Shown here piece after piece: positions 18,673 to 27,181 of a stretch of 64,000 nt of DNA; the first letter of the stretch is position 1; every line of letters starts with the position of its first letter. The notes beneath the pieces are model-generated. The model was not told the DNA's origin. It did not search any database and saw only the letters and a list, made by a program, of their open reading frames with translations. This DNA is from UBA2029 sp037447125. Its GTDB lineage: Bacteria > Chloroflexota > Anaerolineae > Aggregatilineales > Aggregatilineaceae. Location: assembly GCA_037447125.1 (NCBI GenBank), contig JBBIHG010000005.1:4598-68597 (forward strand), written 5' to 3'. The translations under genes were made by a program, and so were the position numbers.

Positions 18673-20216
18673 CGGTGCTGCTCCATTTCCTCGGCGGGCT
18701 GCTGCTCGGCGCCAAGCATGTACAACCCCAGCTTCTCCTCTGTCAGGTCGGGTGTGTTCGGAAAGACGGCCACGATCTGGCCGGCGTACATGACCATAAT
18801 GCGATCGGAGAGCTTCATCACTTCCTGCAGATCGGCAGAGACCAGCAAGATCGCCAGACCGTTCGTGCGCTGGTCTACCAGTTGTTGGTGGATGTACTCG
18901 ATCGCGCCGATGTCCACGCCGCGCGTAGGCTGTGCGGCGATCAGCAGCCGCGGTGATGACGAAAGCTCGCGGGCCAGGACCACTTTCTGCATGTTGCCGC
19001 CCGAAAGCGATCGGACAGGCAGTTCACCGCTGGGAGCGAGGATGTTGAACTGCTTGATGAGCGCAGCGCTGTTGGCCTGAATGGCCGGGATATTGAGCAG
19101 CCCCCTGGAGGTAAGCGGAGGCCGGTAGTAGCGGTCAACGATCAGGTTGTCGGCAATCGAGGCCATGACGGCCACGCCATTGGTCAGCCGGTCTTCGGGA
19201 ATGTGCGCCACGCGCGCCTCGCGGATACGGCGCGGGCCGTGGTGCAGCACGGGGGCGCCGTCCACCCGGGCCTCGCCGGCGCTGGCCGCGCGTAGGCCGG
19301 TCAGAACCTCGACCAACTCAGTCTGGCCATTGCCCTCAACGCCGGCAATGCCTAGAATCTCGGACTCGTAGACCGTGAAGGTCGCGTCGTGGAGCAGCGT
19401 GCGCCCGGTCGGGCTGACATAGGTCAGGCCGCGGGCTTCCAACACCGGCTTGCCCCGCTTGACGGGCGGCCGGTTCACCTGCATGAACACTTCGCGCCCG
19501 ACCATCATGCGGGCCAGCTCGGCCTCGCTGGTTTCCGAGGTATTGACTGTGCCCACCGTGCGCGCGTCGCGCATGACTGTCACCTGGTCCGAAATCTCCA
19601 TCACCTCGCGCAGCTTGTGCGTGATGAAAATGACCGTTTTGCCCTCGTTGACCAGGTTGCGCACCGCCGCGAAGAGGTCCTGCGTCTCGCGCGGGGTGAG
19701 GACGGCAGTTGGCTCGTCGAGGATGAGTATCTCCGCGCCGCGATACAGCGCTTTGAGGATCTCGACGCGCTGACGCATCCCGACTGGCACCGTGTCCACA
19801 CGCGCCAGCGGGTCCACGATCAGGCCGTACTGCTGCGAGAGGGCCTGGGTGTCGCGGATAGCCTTCTGCCGGTCGAGCACCATGCCCCTGGCGCGCTTCG
19901 ACTCGCGCCCAAGCGCGATGTTCTCGGCGATGGTGAACGAGTCGACCAGCATGAAGTTCTGGTGCACCATGCCGATGCCCAGGTCAATCGCCACCTGGGG
20001 ATTGGGAATATGCACCACAGTGCCGCGCAGGCGAATGTCACCGGAGGTAGGGTGCTCCAACCCGTAGAGGACCTTCATCAGCGTGGATTTGCCCGCGCCG
20101 TTTTCGCCCACCAGGGCGTGAATCTCGCCCTGCTCGACGGACAGGCTCACGCGGTCGTTGGCCAGCACGCCATTGGGATATATTTTGACGATTTCAAGTG
20201 CTTCTATCAGAGCCAT
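18669..20216 (-). CDS. Two-domain ABC importer ATPase (NupO/YufO, RbsA-like)
   Basis: This 515-aa ATPase energises the nucleoside importer. The first nucleotide-binding domain has an intact Walker A (VGENGAGKST, about residue 36), Walker B ILILDEPTAVL and a downstream H-loop (FITHKLREV). The second domain has the degenerate P-loop EGNGQTELVEVLTG typical of this class, a canonical LSGGNMQK signature and the Walker B variant LLIAAQPTRGVDIGA. The ATG at 20216 gives the standard start MALIEALEIVKIYPN; a longer upstream frame is ignored. The 3' end overlaps the permease gene by 4 bases. Confidence 0.93.
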   Translation of the reverse strand: MALIEALEIVKIYPNGVLANDRVSLSVEQGEIHALVGENGAGKSTLMKVLYGLEHPTSGDIRLRGTVVHIPNPQVAIDLGIGMVHQNFMLVDSFTIAENIALGRESKRARGMVLDRQKAIRDTQALSQQYGLIVDPLARVDTVPVGMRQRVEILKALYRGAEILILDEPTAVLTPRETQDLFAAVRNLVNEGKTVIFITHKLREVMEISDQVTVMRDARTVGTVNTSETSEAELARMMVGREVFMQVNRPPVKRGKPVLEARGLTYVSPTGRTLLHDATFTVYESEILGIAGVEGNGQTELVEVLTGLRAASAGEARVDGAPVLHHGPRRIREARVAHIPEDRLTNGVAVMASIADNLIVDRYYRPPLTSRGLLNIPAIQANSAALIKQFNILAPSGELPVRSLSGGNMQKVVLARELSSSPRLLIAAQPTRGVDIGAIEYIHQQLVDQRTNGLAILLVSADLQEVMKLSDRIMVMYAGQIVAVFPNTPDLTEEKLGLYMLGAEQQPAEEMEQHR

Positions 20217-20601
20217 AGGGACGCTCCCCGCCCAGTCAGCCGGGGCTGATCCTGGTGAATGAAGCAAGTGTTGAGGGATATGGCGCGTGAGGGGCGGGCG
20301 AACCAGGTGGTCTGTGCGCTCTAGCAGGCCAGTCTCTCATCCCCCTAAGCTTCGCAAGGGCAAGACCGACTTCACAGCGCAAACTACCCTGCCTTTCGCA
20401 GTATCCTGTACGGGCCAGGAGAAACCTGGTTACCAACTGGGCTGGTTTCAGCCCAGCCTCGCCCCACTTCCCCGCCCGTTCGCTCGGGGCGGAGGACTGA
20501 CGCGCGGCGTCGTGGGGCGAGGCCAGAAGCCTATCCAGTGAGGCTGAAACAGTTGGGGCGAGCCTGCGCCCACCCCAATCCGCTCCGTATTTTGTACCAA
20601 T
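20217..20601. other. Gene-free gap with a perfect hairpin, between ATPase and binding-protein genes
   Basis: This 385-base gap has no convincing reading frame on either strand. It holds an 8-bp perfect inverted repeat, CTGGGCTG (20437-20444) and CAGCCCAG (20449-20456), with a 4-base loop. For the minus-strand bmpA-like message it lies about 145 bases past the stop. There is no clean U-tract, so it may be an attenuating or mRNA-stabilising hairpin that lets the binding protein be made in excess over the downstream transporter genes. Confidence 0.45.
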
Positions 20602-21768
20602 CTACTCCAGGTAGAGGCTGGCGTCGAACTCAGTTTCGGGCATGGCCGCACAGCCCTGGCCCACCGTGGCCAGACCATAGCCCAGCGCCATGCGATCCTC
20701 GAACACGGTATTGACGACGATCTCCCCTTCGAGCACAGCCTCCTCAACCGCTTCGATCAGGTCCAGGATGTTCTCGGGGGTGTTGTCATAGTAGAAGTCG
20801 TTGTAGGCCAGGCCCACGCCGCCTTCGGCAATACCAAGCACCTCGGCCTCACCGAACGGCAGCTCATCCTTCAGGAAAAGATCAACCGCACGGAAGAGCG
20901 AGTTGTCAACGTTCTTGAGCATACTGGTCAGGATATGCGCCGCCTGCTCGGGATTGGTTTCGGCGATGATCACTGCCTGGTCGGAGTCAACGCCGATGGC
21001 ATAGCGACCCTGCTCATAGGCCGCCTCAAAGACGCCCACGCCAGTGCCGCCGGCGACCTGGAACACGATGTCGGCCAGTTGCTCGTACATGGCCAGCGTG
21101 ATCTCCTTGCCCTTGGCCGGATCGTTCCAGCCGCCCGCGTACTGGACGAGCACGCGCGAGTCGGGGTTGACCAGGCAGGCGCCCTGCTCGTAGCCCGCGA
21201 TGAAGTCGTTGATCACGGGGATGTCCTGCCCGCCGACCGCGCCGATCACCGGCTCGGGGTTGGTGCCCTCAATGCCGCTGATGGTGATGGCCGCAGCGTA
21301 CACGCCTGCCAGGAACGAGCCTTCGTTCTGGGCGTAGAGCACCGAGTACACGTTCGGGCAGCCCTCGACACAGACGGCCGGATCGTCGTAGAGAACCGCA
21401 TCATCGTACATCAGGAAGTATTTGTCCGGGTACAGATGGGCGCGCGATCCGAGGAACTCGCCCATCTGGAACGTGCCGGTAATCAGCATGTCGTAGTTAT
21501 CAACGTCGGACATGGCATCCGATAGGCCGCTCTCCCAGTTGGCCGGGTCAATGCCCAACTCGATGGTGTTGACCTCGACGTTGTAGCCTTCCGCGATCAG
21601 GCGATCCATGCCGCGCTGCGCCGAATCGAAGAAGGACTTGTCGCCCAGGACGCCGTTGATGACATTGGTGATGCGCAACGGCTGCTCCTGCGCGGTGGAA
21701 GTCCCCGCAGCAACGACGAACAGCATGATGGCGACGAGCACGAGCGCAAATAACCTGGAACGTTTCAT
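20602..21768 (-). CDS. BmpA/Med-family nucleoside-binding protein
   Basis: This exported substrate-binding protein of the PBP1-BmpA family has 388 aa, longer than the usual 350. The ATG at 21768 is preceded by AGGAGAGA at a suitable distance. The N-terminus is a Sec signal (SRLFALVLVAIMLFVVAAGT) cut near STA-QE, and no lipobox cysteine is seen. Family features are VLGDKSFFDSAQRGMDRL at the start, the aromatic/acidic NDPAKGKEI region, and the hinge segment VGVDSDQAVI. Neighbouring ATPase and permeases make this the receptor of the nucleoside importer. It is read away from a divergent promoter at 21822-21851. Confidence 0.92.
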   Translation of the reverse strand: MKRSRLFALVLVAIMLFVVAAGTSTAQEQPLRITNVINGVLGDKSFFDSAQRGMDRLIAEGYNVEVNTIELGIDPANWESGLSDAMSDVDNYDMLITGTFQMGEFLGSRAHLYPDKYFLMYDDAVLYDDPAVCVEGCPNVYSVLYAQNEGSFLAGVYAAAITISGIEGTNPEPVIGAVGGQDIPVINDFIAGYEQGACLVNPDSRVLVQYAGGWNDPAKGKEITLAMYEQLADIVFQVAGGTGVGVFEAAYEQGRYAIGVDSDQAVIIAETNPEQAAHILTSMLKNVDNSLFRAVDLFLKDELPFGEAEVLGIAEGGVGLAYNDFYYDNTPENILDLIEAVEEAVLEGEIVVNTVFEDRMALGYGLATVGQGCAAMPETEFDASLYLE

Positions 21769-21821
21769 AGCCTGTCTCTCCTGGTCCATTGGGCAAGGAT
21801 CGCCCTTCAGAAATTGAGCAA

Positions 21822-21851
21822 ACTATACCCTGACGCTTGGGAGCCAGTCAA
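21822..21851 (-). promoter_or_regulatory. Promoter of the minus-strand nucleoside uptake operon
   Basis: On the minus strand TTGACT (21846-21851) and TATAGT (21822-21827) are 18 bases apart. The start codon of the bmpA-like gene is 54 bases downstream of the -10 box. Both hexamers are close to the sigma-70 consensus and this is the best match in the intergenic region. Confidence 0.65.
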
Positions 21852-21979
21852 GTGACTATCGAAGGGATGCACGCCCCCAAAAAGCACCTGGCATCTGGTC
21901 CGAGTCCATCCTCAGGGTCCCCCCCTGTCAGCAGTTGTAGAGCCCGCTGGCGGGCCGCAACGCGCCATGCCAGGGTTAC

Positions 21980-22009
21980 TTGCTGTTCAGCTAGCAGCAG
22001 TGGTACACT
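21980..22009 (+). promoter_or_regulatory. Promoter of the plus-strand nucleoside hydrolase/peptidase operon
   Basis: TTGCTG (21980-21985) and TACACT (22004-22009) are 18 bases apart, about 46 bases before the ATG at 22055. With the minus-strand promoter 130 bases away it forms a divergent pair that could be co-regulated. No obvious operator palindrome was recognised between them. Confidence 0.5.
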
Positions 22010-22054
22010 GCGCACGTCAAGGCGGGGCTGAACCGCCGGCTGGAGCACGAATCC

Positions 22055-23002
22055 ATGAAAGGGCGGGCTGCTGTGCGACTGATCATTGATACGGATGCCG
22101 GGGTTGACGACGCCCAGGCGTTGATGATGGCGTTCACGCATCCGGGCGTGTCCGTCGCCGCCATCACTGCTGTGACGGGCAATACCCATGTTGACTGGGT
22201 GACGCGCAATGTCTTCACCGTGCTCGACATCATGGGAGCCGACGCGCCCGTCTATCGGGGCGCTGAGCAACCCTTGCTGCCAGGCCGCTGGCAGCCAGAA
22301 GTGCGCGTCCACGGGGAGGATGGCCTGGGCAACTACCGCAACCGCCCAGCCAATGACCGGCAGCTTCAGCCGGAGCCTGCCGCTCTGGCCCTGGTTCGTC
22401 TGGCTGACGAAGCCCCCGGCGCGCTGACGCTGGTGGCGCTGGGCCCGCTCACCAATATCGCCCTGGCCTGCCGGCTGAACCCTACCTTCCCGCAGAAGAT
22501 CGCGCGGTTCATCTTCATGGGCGGCACCATTGCGGCGATGGGCAACACCCGCAATGTCACCGCCGAGTTCAACGTCTTCTGCGATCCTGAGGCGGCGCTG
22601 ATCGCCCTGGACGCCTTTCCCCAGGCCACCATGCTCTCGTGGGAGACAACGGTCAGGCACTCCATCGCCTGGGACGATTACGACCGCCTGGCCGCGCGCA
22701 CGTCGCGCGCCGGGCGCTTCTTCCGCGAGACCAACGAGACGACCATCGCCTTCCTCAAACAATTCCGCCAACTGCCCGGCTACCTGCTGCCAGACCCGCT
22801 GGCGATGGCCGTGGCGCTCGATCCGGCGGCGATTCGCGCCAGCGAGCAACACCACGTGACTGTCGAGCTGCACGGCACGCAGACGCGCGGCCAGACCGTC
22901 GTGGACTACCTCGGCCAGATGGGACGTCAGCCGAATGTCGAGATCGTCACCGGCGTGGACATGGACCGCGTGCTGGCCATGTTCGACCGGATGCTGGCTT
23001 AG
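22055..23002 (+). CDS. Inosine-uridine preferring nucleoside hydrolase family protein (copy 3)
   Basis: This 315-aa nucleoside hydrolase is divergent from the binding-protein gene. It has RLIIDTDAGVDDAQALMMAF near the N-terminus, LVALGPLTNIALACRL, EFNVFCDPEAALIALD, and LLPDPLAMAVALDP. As in copy 1, the position of the HD pair near the C-terminus is PD, so the histidine used by IunH-type enzymes is missing. The metal-binding aspartates are intact, so activity on some nucleoside or riboside is still expected. It heads a plus-strand operon with two M42-type peptidase genes. Confidence 0.9.
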   Translation: MKGRAAVRLIIDTDAGVDDAQALMMAFTHPGVSVAAITAVTGNTHVDWVTRNVFTVLDIMGADAPVYRGAEQPLLPGRWQPEVRVHGEDGLGNYRNRPANDRQLQPEPAALALVRLADEAPGALTLVALGPLTNIALACRLNPTFPQKIARFIFMGGTIAAMGNTRNVTAEFNVFCDPEAALIALDAFPQATMLSWETTVRHSIAWDDYDRLAARTSRAGRFFRETNETTIAFLKQFRQLPGYLLPDPLAMAVALDPAAIRASEQHHVTVELHGTQTRGQTVVDYLGQMGRQPNVEIVTGVDMDRVLAMFDRMLA

Positions 23003-23020
23003 GACGCGGGGGGCCGCGCC

Positions 23021-24064
23021 GTGATCACGCCAGAGCTCTTGGGCGGGTTGCTCTTCCCGCTGACCGCTCTGCCGGGCATTGCCGGCCATGAAGACGCGGT
23101 CGCGCGGGCCATGGCCGCTCACCTGGGCCCGCTGGCCGATGCTGTACAAGTAGACGCGCTGGGCAATGTGACGGCGCGCTTCGGCCCGGAGACGGGCGGC
23201 CCGCGCCTGGCGGTCCTGGCGCACATGGACACCGTCGGCTTTTTGGTCAAGCGGGTCCGCCCGGATGGGATGCTGGGCATTGTGGCGGTCGGCGGCGTCA
23301 ATGCCAGGGCGCTGCCGGGTGCCGAGGTGCGCGTGGGGGAACTGCCTGGCGTGATCGGCGTGCGCGCGCAGCACCTAGCGGGATCCATCGAGCCTGCCGA
23401 GGACCCGGAGGGGCTGATCATTCAGGTCGATCCGGCCCTGGCAGTGGGGATCGAGGTGACGACGCCGGTCACCTACGCGCCCAGGGCGGTCGAGCTAGGC
23501 AGCGGGCTGGTTTGCAGCCCGTATCTGGACAACCGGGCCGGGTGCGCCGTGCTGCTGGCCCTGGCCGGGGCGCTGGCCGCCGAGCCTCCGCCTTGCCCCG
23601 TGTTCCTGATTGGGACGGTTCAGGAAGAGACCACGTGCAGCGGGGCGTATCACGCGCTGCGCGCTGCCGCGCCAGACGCTGCGATCTTCGTGGACGGCAC
23701 GCTCAGCTACGACACGCCAGAGACGCAACATCTGGGCACAGTCCGCCTGGGAGGTGGACCCGTCCTCACCTCGTTCCTCTACACACGCGGATTGAACGGC
23801 TGGCACGCCCACCCTGCGCTGCGCGCCCACCTCAAACAAGTGGCCGCAGCGGAGGGGGTAGCCGTCCAGCAGGACGCGGTGCGCGGCTTGATGAGCGACG
23901 CGCGCGTCGCGGCGTGGCTGGGCCTGCCCAGCGCCCTGATCGGGCTGCCCATACGCGGCAAGCACGCCCCGCTCGAAACCGCTCACCTGGGCGATCTGGC
24001 GGCGGCGGCCCGCCTGCTGGCTGCCACTGCCCGTCATCCGCTGCCCGACCTGTCGCGGGGATGA
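23021..24064 (+). CDS. M42-family aminopeptidase-like metallohydrolase (first of a pair)
   Basis: This 347-aa member of the M42 (glutamyl aminopeptidase/endoglucanase M) group has a GTG start. Metal and catalytic motifs are visible in order: VLAHMDTVGFLVKRV (first His-x-Asp), CSPYLDNRAGCAVLLAL (bridging Asp), GTVQEETTCSGAY (catalytic Glu pair), IFVDGTLSY, and the C-terminal RGKHAPLETAHLGDL with the last metal His. The order and spacing match M42 enzymes, usually dodecameric intracellular peptidases. The last base pairs overlap the next gene (ATGATGA). The link with nucleoside hydrolases is unusual and may mean a non-peptide amide substrate. Confidence 0.85.
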   Translation: MITPELLGGLLFPLTALPGIAGHEDAVARAMAAHLGPLADAVQVDALGNVTARFGPETGGPRLAVLAHMDTVGFLVKRVRPDGMLGIVAVGGVNARALPGAEVRVGELPGVIGVRAQHLAGSIEPAEDPEGLIIQVDPALAVGIEVTTPVTYAPRAVELGSGLVCSPYLDNRAGCAVLLALAGALAAEPPPCPVFLIGTVQEETTCSGAYHALRAAAPDAAIFVDGTLSYDTPETQHLGTVRLGGGPVLTSFLYTRGLNGWHAHPALRAHLKQVAAAEGVAVQQDAVRGLMSDARVAAWLGLPSALIGLPIRGKHAPLETAHLGDLAAAARLLAATARHPLPDLSRG

Positions 24065-25230
24065 TGACCATGCCTCTTGCCCTCCTGAGCCGCGCGTTGC
24101 CTGCTCTGACCGAGGAACTCTCACGGCTGCCCGCAGTCAATGAGAGCGGGCCGCTGCGGGCGATGCTGGCGCGGCTGCTGGAGGCGCACGCGCCTTCGGG
24201 CGGGGCGAACCTGCCCGGCGCGATCGGGGGCGAGATCGCCTTGCTGGCGACCGAGTTGGGCCTGGGCGCTCGCCTGATCCCGCAGATCGGCTCCACTGGC
24301 AATGCGGCGATCTGGCTGGGCGCAGACAAATCCGCCGCAGATGTGATCGTCGCGGCGCATATGGACCGGCCCTCCTTTCGCGTGCGCGACGCGAGCAGGG
24401 GCGAACTCTACCCGATCTGCGCCAATCGCTTTCCGCCGGGCGAGTATCGCGTCATGGCGAAGGCCGTGCGCTTCGTGAGCGGGCGGCTGGTGGTGGGCGC
24501 CGAGGGCACGCTAGTCTCGCGCCGAGAGGCGGGAGCGGAGTCGCTGCGCTTCGCAGCCCAGCGCGGTGAGCTTGCCTGGCACGACACAGTGCTGATCGCC
24601 GCGCCCCCCTCCTTCGACGGAGAGCGCGTCAGCGGGACGGGGTTGGATAACAGCCTGGGCGTGCTGACGGCGCTGCTGGCGGCGGCAGCGCTACGCTCTG
24701 TTGAGGGGGTGCTGAGCGAGCAAGGACGGCGCTGCCTGTTTGTCTTCACCGACCAGGAGGAAGGGCCACCCGACGGGTTCTTCGGGCACGGCGCGGCCCG
24801 CCTGACAAGCGCGTTGCCCCCACCAACAATCGGCTGCGTCGTGGTGGACGCGCACACCGCCGGCCCCGGACTGGTTCCGCAGCCGGGCGCGGGGATCAGC
24901 CTGAGCGCCGCGTCAGGCTGGGGGCGTGGCTCGGTCGTGCCGCCCAACTACCACGCCCTGGCCCTGAGTCTGGCCGAAGACCTGAACGCGCTGCGGCCCG
25001 GCACGGCGCAGTTCAACACTGGCTATCTCTCGCGCAGCGACGACATGATGCTGGGGCGCTGGGCGCCGATCGTGGGGCTGTGCGGCCCGCCCATGACCGA
25101 CCCGCACACCGGCCACGAGGCTGCCATCCTGGGGGATATGCAGAGCGGAGCCTGGTGGCTGGCTCACTTCCTGGCCGCCGTGCTGGGCCTGGCCCCCGAT
25201 CTGGTTCCGCTCTATGCGCTGCGGCGCTGA
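24061..25230 (+). CDS. M42/M18-like metallopeptidase homologue (second of a pair)
   Basis: This 389-aa protein starts at the ATG that overlaps the previous stop. It keeps the metallohydrolase skeleton: VIVAAHMDRPSFRVRD, VSGTGLDNSLGVLTALLAAA (bridging Asp), FVFTDQEEGPPDG (Glu pair), VVDAHTAG, and a C-terminal MTDPHTGHEAAILGD with the final His. Sequence between the motifs differs strongly from the upstream gene, so the pair is not a recent duplication and may form hetero-oligomers. A longer in-frame extension to 23512 lies inside the previous gene and is not believed. The gene converges on nrfA with an 11-base gap. Confidence 0.8.
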   Translation: MMTMPLALLSRALPALTEELSRLPAVNESGPLRAMLARLLEAHAPSGGANLPGAIGGEIALLATELGLGARLIPQIGSTGNAAIWLGADKSAADVIVAAHMDRPSFRVRDASRGELYPICANRFPPGEYRVMAKAVRFVSGRLVVGAEGTLVSRREAGAESLRFAAQRGELAWHDTVLIAAPPSFDGERVSGTGLDNSLGVLTALLAAAALRSVEGVLSEQGRRCLFVFTDQEEGPPDGFFGHGAARLTSALPPPTIGCVVVDAHTAGPGLVPQPGAGISLSAASGWGRGSVVPPNYHALALSLAEDLNALRPGTAQFNTGYLSRSDDMMLGRWAPIVGLCGPPMTDPHTGHEAAILGDMQSGAWWLAHFLAAVLGLAPDLVPLYALRR

Positions 25231-25241
25231 GCCGCGCCGCG

Positions 25242-26558
25242 TCACTCGCCGCCAGTCGTCTGGGCGACGGTCACCTGCCAGGCGCTCAACTCGGCCTGCC
25301 GCGCCAGGTCAATGGACAGCGCCAGCACGCGCGCCGACTCTTGAGGGCTATGGAAGCCCGTGCTGTTCTCCGAGGAGATGAAGTCCCAGCGTAGTTGAGC
25401 GGCGCGGTGGAATTGCAGCGCCTCGGCCAGTTCCTCGTCCGTCGCGCCAGCCTCGCGGGCGGCAACAATGCTGTCAATCGCGCTGAGCAGCGCCTCCTCG
25501 CTGTGCCGCAGCAATTGCGCCGTGCGATCCTGGATGGCGATCACGCGGTCATAAAGCTCCTGCTCTGGCACATTGTGGCACGTCTGGCACGACTGGTTGA
25601 GGTTGACCAGCGGGCTGCGCAGCCAGTGATCGGACATTTTGACACTGCCATCGCGGATGTAAGGCATGTGGCAGTCGGCGCACGAGACGCCGGACTGGGC
25701 GTGGATGCCCGTAGTCCACAGCTCGAACTCCGGATGCTGAATCTTGATCATCGGCGCGCCGGTCTCTTTGTGGGTCCAATCCCTAAAGCCGTACAGGTCG
25801 TAATGCTTCTCTATGTCTTCGACCGTGAAGCCCTGGCTCCAGGGGAAGGTCAGCAGCTTGTCCTCGCCCAAGAAGTAGTACTCGACGTGGCACTGGGCGC
25901 ACACGTAAGAGCGCATCTCCTGGCGCGTGGCCTGCGCCAGGTCCACGCCGCGCTCTTCCATGGCGTTGCGGAAGGCTGGCCGGGTGATGACAAGCTGCAT
26001 GGTCTGCGGATCGTGGCAGTCGGCGCAGGATGTGCCCAGGTGGAGTTGATCCTTTAGCTCGTCGTAGGGGGTGCTGTTGAACGTCTCCCAGCCCATTTCT
26101 GCGATCAGGCGGGGGGCCTCCGCCGCGTGGCAATTGATGCACGCGCCCGGCTGCTTGACGACCTGCACCCGCTCGGTTTCGGCTTGGTCAATCTGGGCGT
26201 AGTAGTGGCCGCGCTCCTCATTGTGATCGACGCTGAAGGGATTGCCGGCCCACAGGCGCACCATAGCCGGATAGCGCTCCAGCTTGCTGTACGGCTCAGA
26301 GCCGCCATAGGGCGTCTCCCCATAGTTCTCCTCCGTCCGCGCAAAGGTGTCGTACTGGCTTGGGAAGTTCTGGCCCCACACCGTCGGGTCGAGCTCCCCG
26401 GCGGAGATCTCCACGACGCGCAGCGGGTAGGCGGCCTCTTCGCCCTTGCGCTGGCTGATGTTGGCCAGCAGCGCGGCCACCAGGGCGATCAAGACCGCGA
26501 AGACTACGAAAACTCCTGTATAAAGCAGCATCAGGCGTGAGGACAGTCGTCTTTTCAC
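25242..26558 (-). CDS. nrfA: Pentaheme cytochrome c nitrite reductase (ammonia-forming)
   Basis: NrfA reduces nitrite to ammonium with six electrons outside the cell membrane. This 438-aa protein has an N-terminal membrane anchor or uncleaved signal (VFVVFAVLIALVAALLANIS) and five c-heme motifs in order: CINCH, CADCH, CAQCH, CADCH and CQTCH. CAQCHVEYYF and GVSCADCHMPYIRDG are NrfA hallmarks around the active site. The catalytic heme here uses CXXCH, not the CXXCK of the enterobacterial enzyme, so it belongs to the lysine-less variant known from some other bacteria. It lies 70 bases downstream of nrfH in the same operon, and its hemes need the ccm system found at 31-40 kb. Confidence 0.95.
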   Translation of the reverse strand: MKRRLSSRLMLLYTGVFVVFAVLIALVAALLANISQRKGEEAAYPLRVVEISAGELDPTVWGQNFPSQYDTFARTEENYGETPYGGSEPYSKLERYPAMVRLWAGNPFSVDHNEERGHYYAQIDQAETERVQVVKQPGACINCHAAEAPRLIAEMGWETFNSTPYDELKDQLHLGTSCADCHDPQTMQLVITRPAFRNAMEERGVDLAQATRQEMRSYVCAQCHVEYYFLGEDKLLTFPWSQGFTVEDIEKHYDLYGFRDWTHKETGAPMIKIQHPEFELWTTGIHAQSGVSCADCHMPYIRDGSVKMSDHWLRSPLVNLNQSCQTCHNVPEQELYDRVIAIQDRTAQLLRHSEEALLSAIDSIVAAREAGATDEELAEALQFHRAAQLRWDFISSENSTGFHSPQESARVLALSIDLARQAELSAWQVTVAQTTGGE

Positions 26559-26628
26559 CGTTCGCTCCTAATGAATACCCATCTGAATAACGCTCTGAGA
26601 CAGAACGGGGCACGTGGACGGCGCGCGG

Positions 26629-27108
26629 TCAGCGTCCGTGCCCCACATTGCCATGACAGGTGACACAGCGCAGCTCGCCCTCGTGCGACGGAGCGGTGAT
26701 GATCTGGCTGACGATCATGCTGTGACAGTGCACGCAGTTCTCCTGGACGACATCGGCGTTGAAGTCCATGATCTGGATCGGGTTCGGGAAGTCGCCGGTC
26801 GTGAAGGCGACGCTGTGATTCCAGCCGTTGAGGGCCTTGACCAGCCATTTATCGGGAAAACGGTGCGGCGTATGACAGTCATTGCAGGTCGCCACCTCTT
26901 TATGGCTTGAGCGGTTCCAGGCATCGAACTGCTCACGCATGACATGACAGTTGACGCACGTCTCTGGATTGTCCGACACATAGGAGTGCCCTTCTGCGTA
27001 GGCGAAGGTGAACACGCCCAAGCCAAACAAGGTGCCCAGCGCCGCGGCCAGGATCAGTGGGGCCGAGTGCAAACGCCAGAATGGGCGCTTGGTCGGGGGA
27101 TTCCCCAT
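26629..27108 (-). CDS. nrfH: Tetraheme quinol dehydrogenase subunit NrfH
   Basis: NrfH takes electrons from menaquinol and passes them to NrfA. The start at 27108 is chosen because AAAGGAGG lies 7 bases upstream of this ATG; the ATG at 27126 would put that ribosome site inside the gene. The 159-aa product has one N-terminal membrane helix (SAPLILAAALGTLFGLGVF) and four heme motifs (CVNCH, CNDCH, CVHCH, CVTCH), the classical NapC/NirT tetraheme pattern. CVNCHVMREQFDAW near the first heme is typical of NrfH. It precedes nrfA, as in most nrfHA operons. Confidence 0.95.
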   Translation of the reverse strand: MGNPPTKRPFWRLHSAPLILAAALGTLFGLGVFTFAYAEGHSYVSDNPETCVNCHVMREQFDAWNRSSHKEVATCNDCHTPHRFPDKWLVKALNGWNHSVAFTTGDFPNPIQIMDFNADVVQENCVHCHSMIVSQIITAPSHEGELRCVTCHGNVGHGR

Positions 27109-27151
27109 CAACTCGCCTCCTTTCATGCGCAGAATTCATTCAATTTCCATA

Positions 27152-27181
27152 AGTATAATATGGCCTGCCGGATTTGGGCAA
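27152..27181 (-). promoter_or_regulatory. Candidate nrfHA promoter
   Basis: On the minus strand TTGCCC (27176-27181) and TATACT (27152-27157) are 18 bases apart, about 44 bases upstream of the nrfH start. The rest of the gap up to 27561 is ordinary GC-rich sequence. I see no gene, no FNR-type palindrome and no other clear signal in it. Confidence 0.5.

Noticed and set aside
21848..23374. 508-residue open frame on the minus strand
   Set aside because: It lies antisense to the nucleoside hydrolase at 22055 and the peptidase at 23021 and has no family features.
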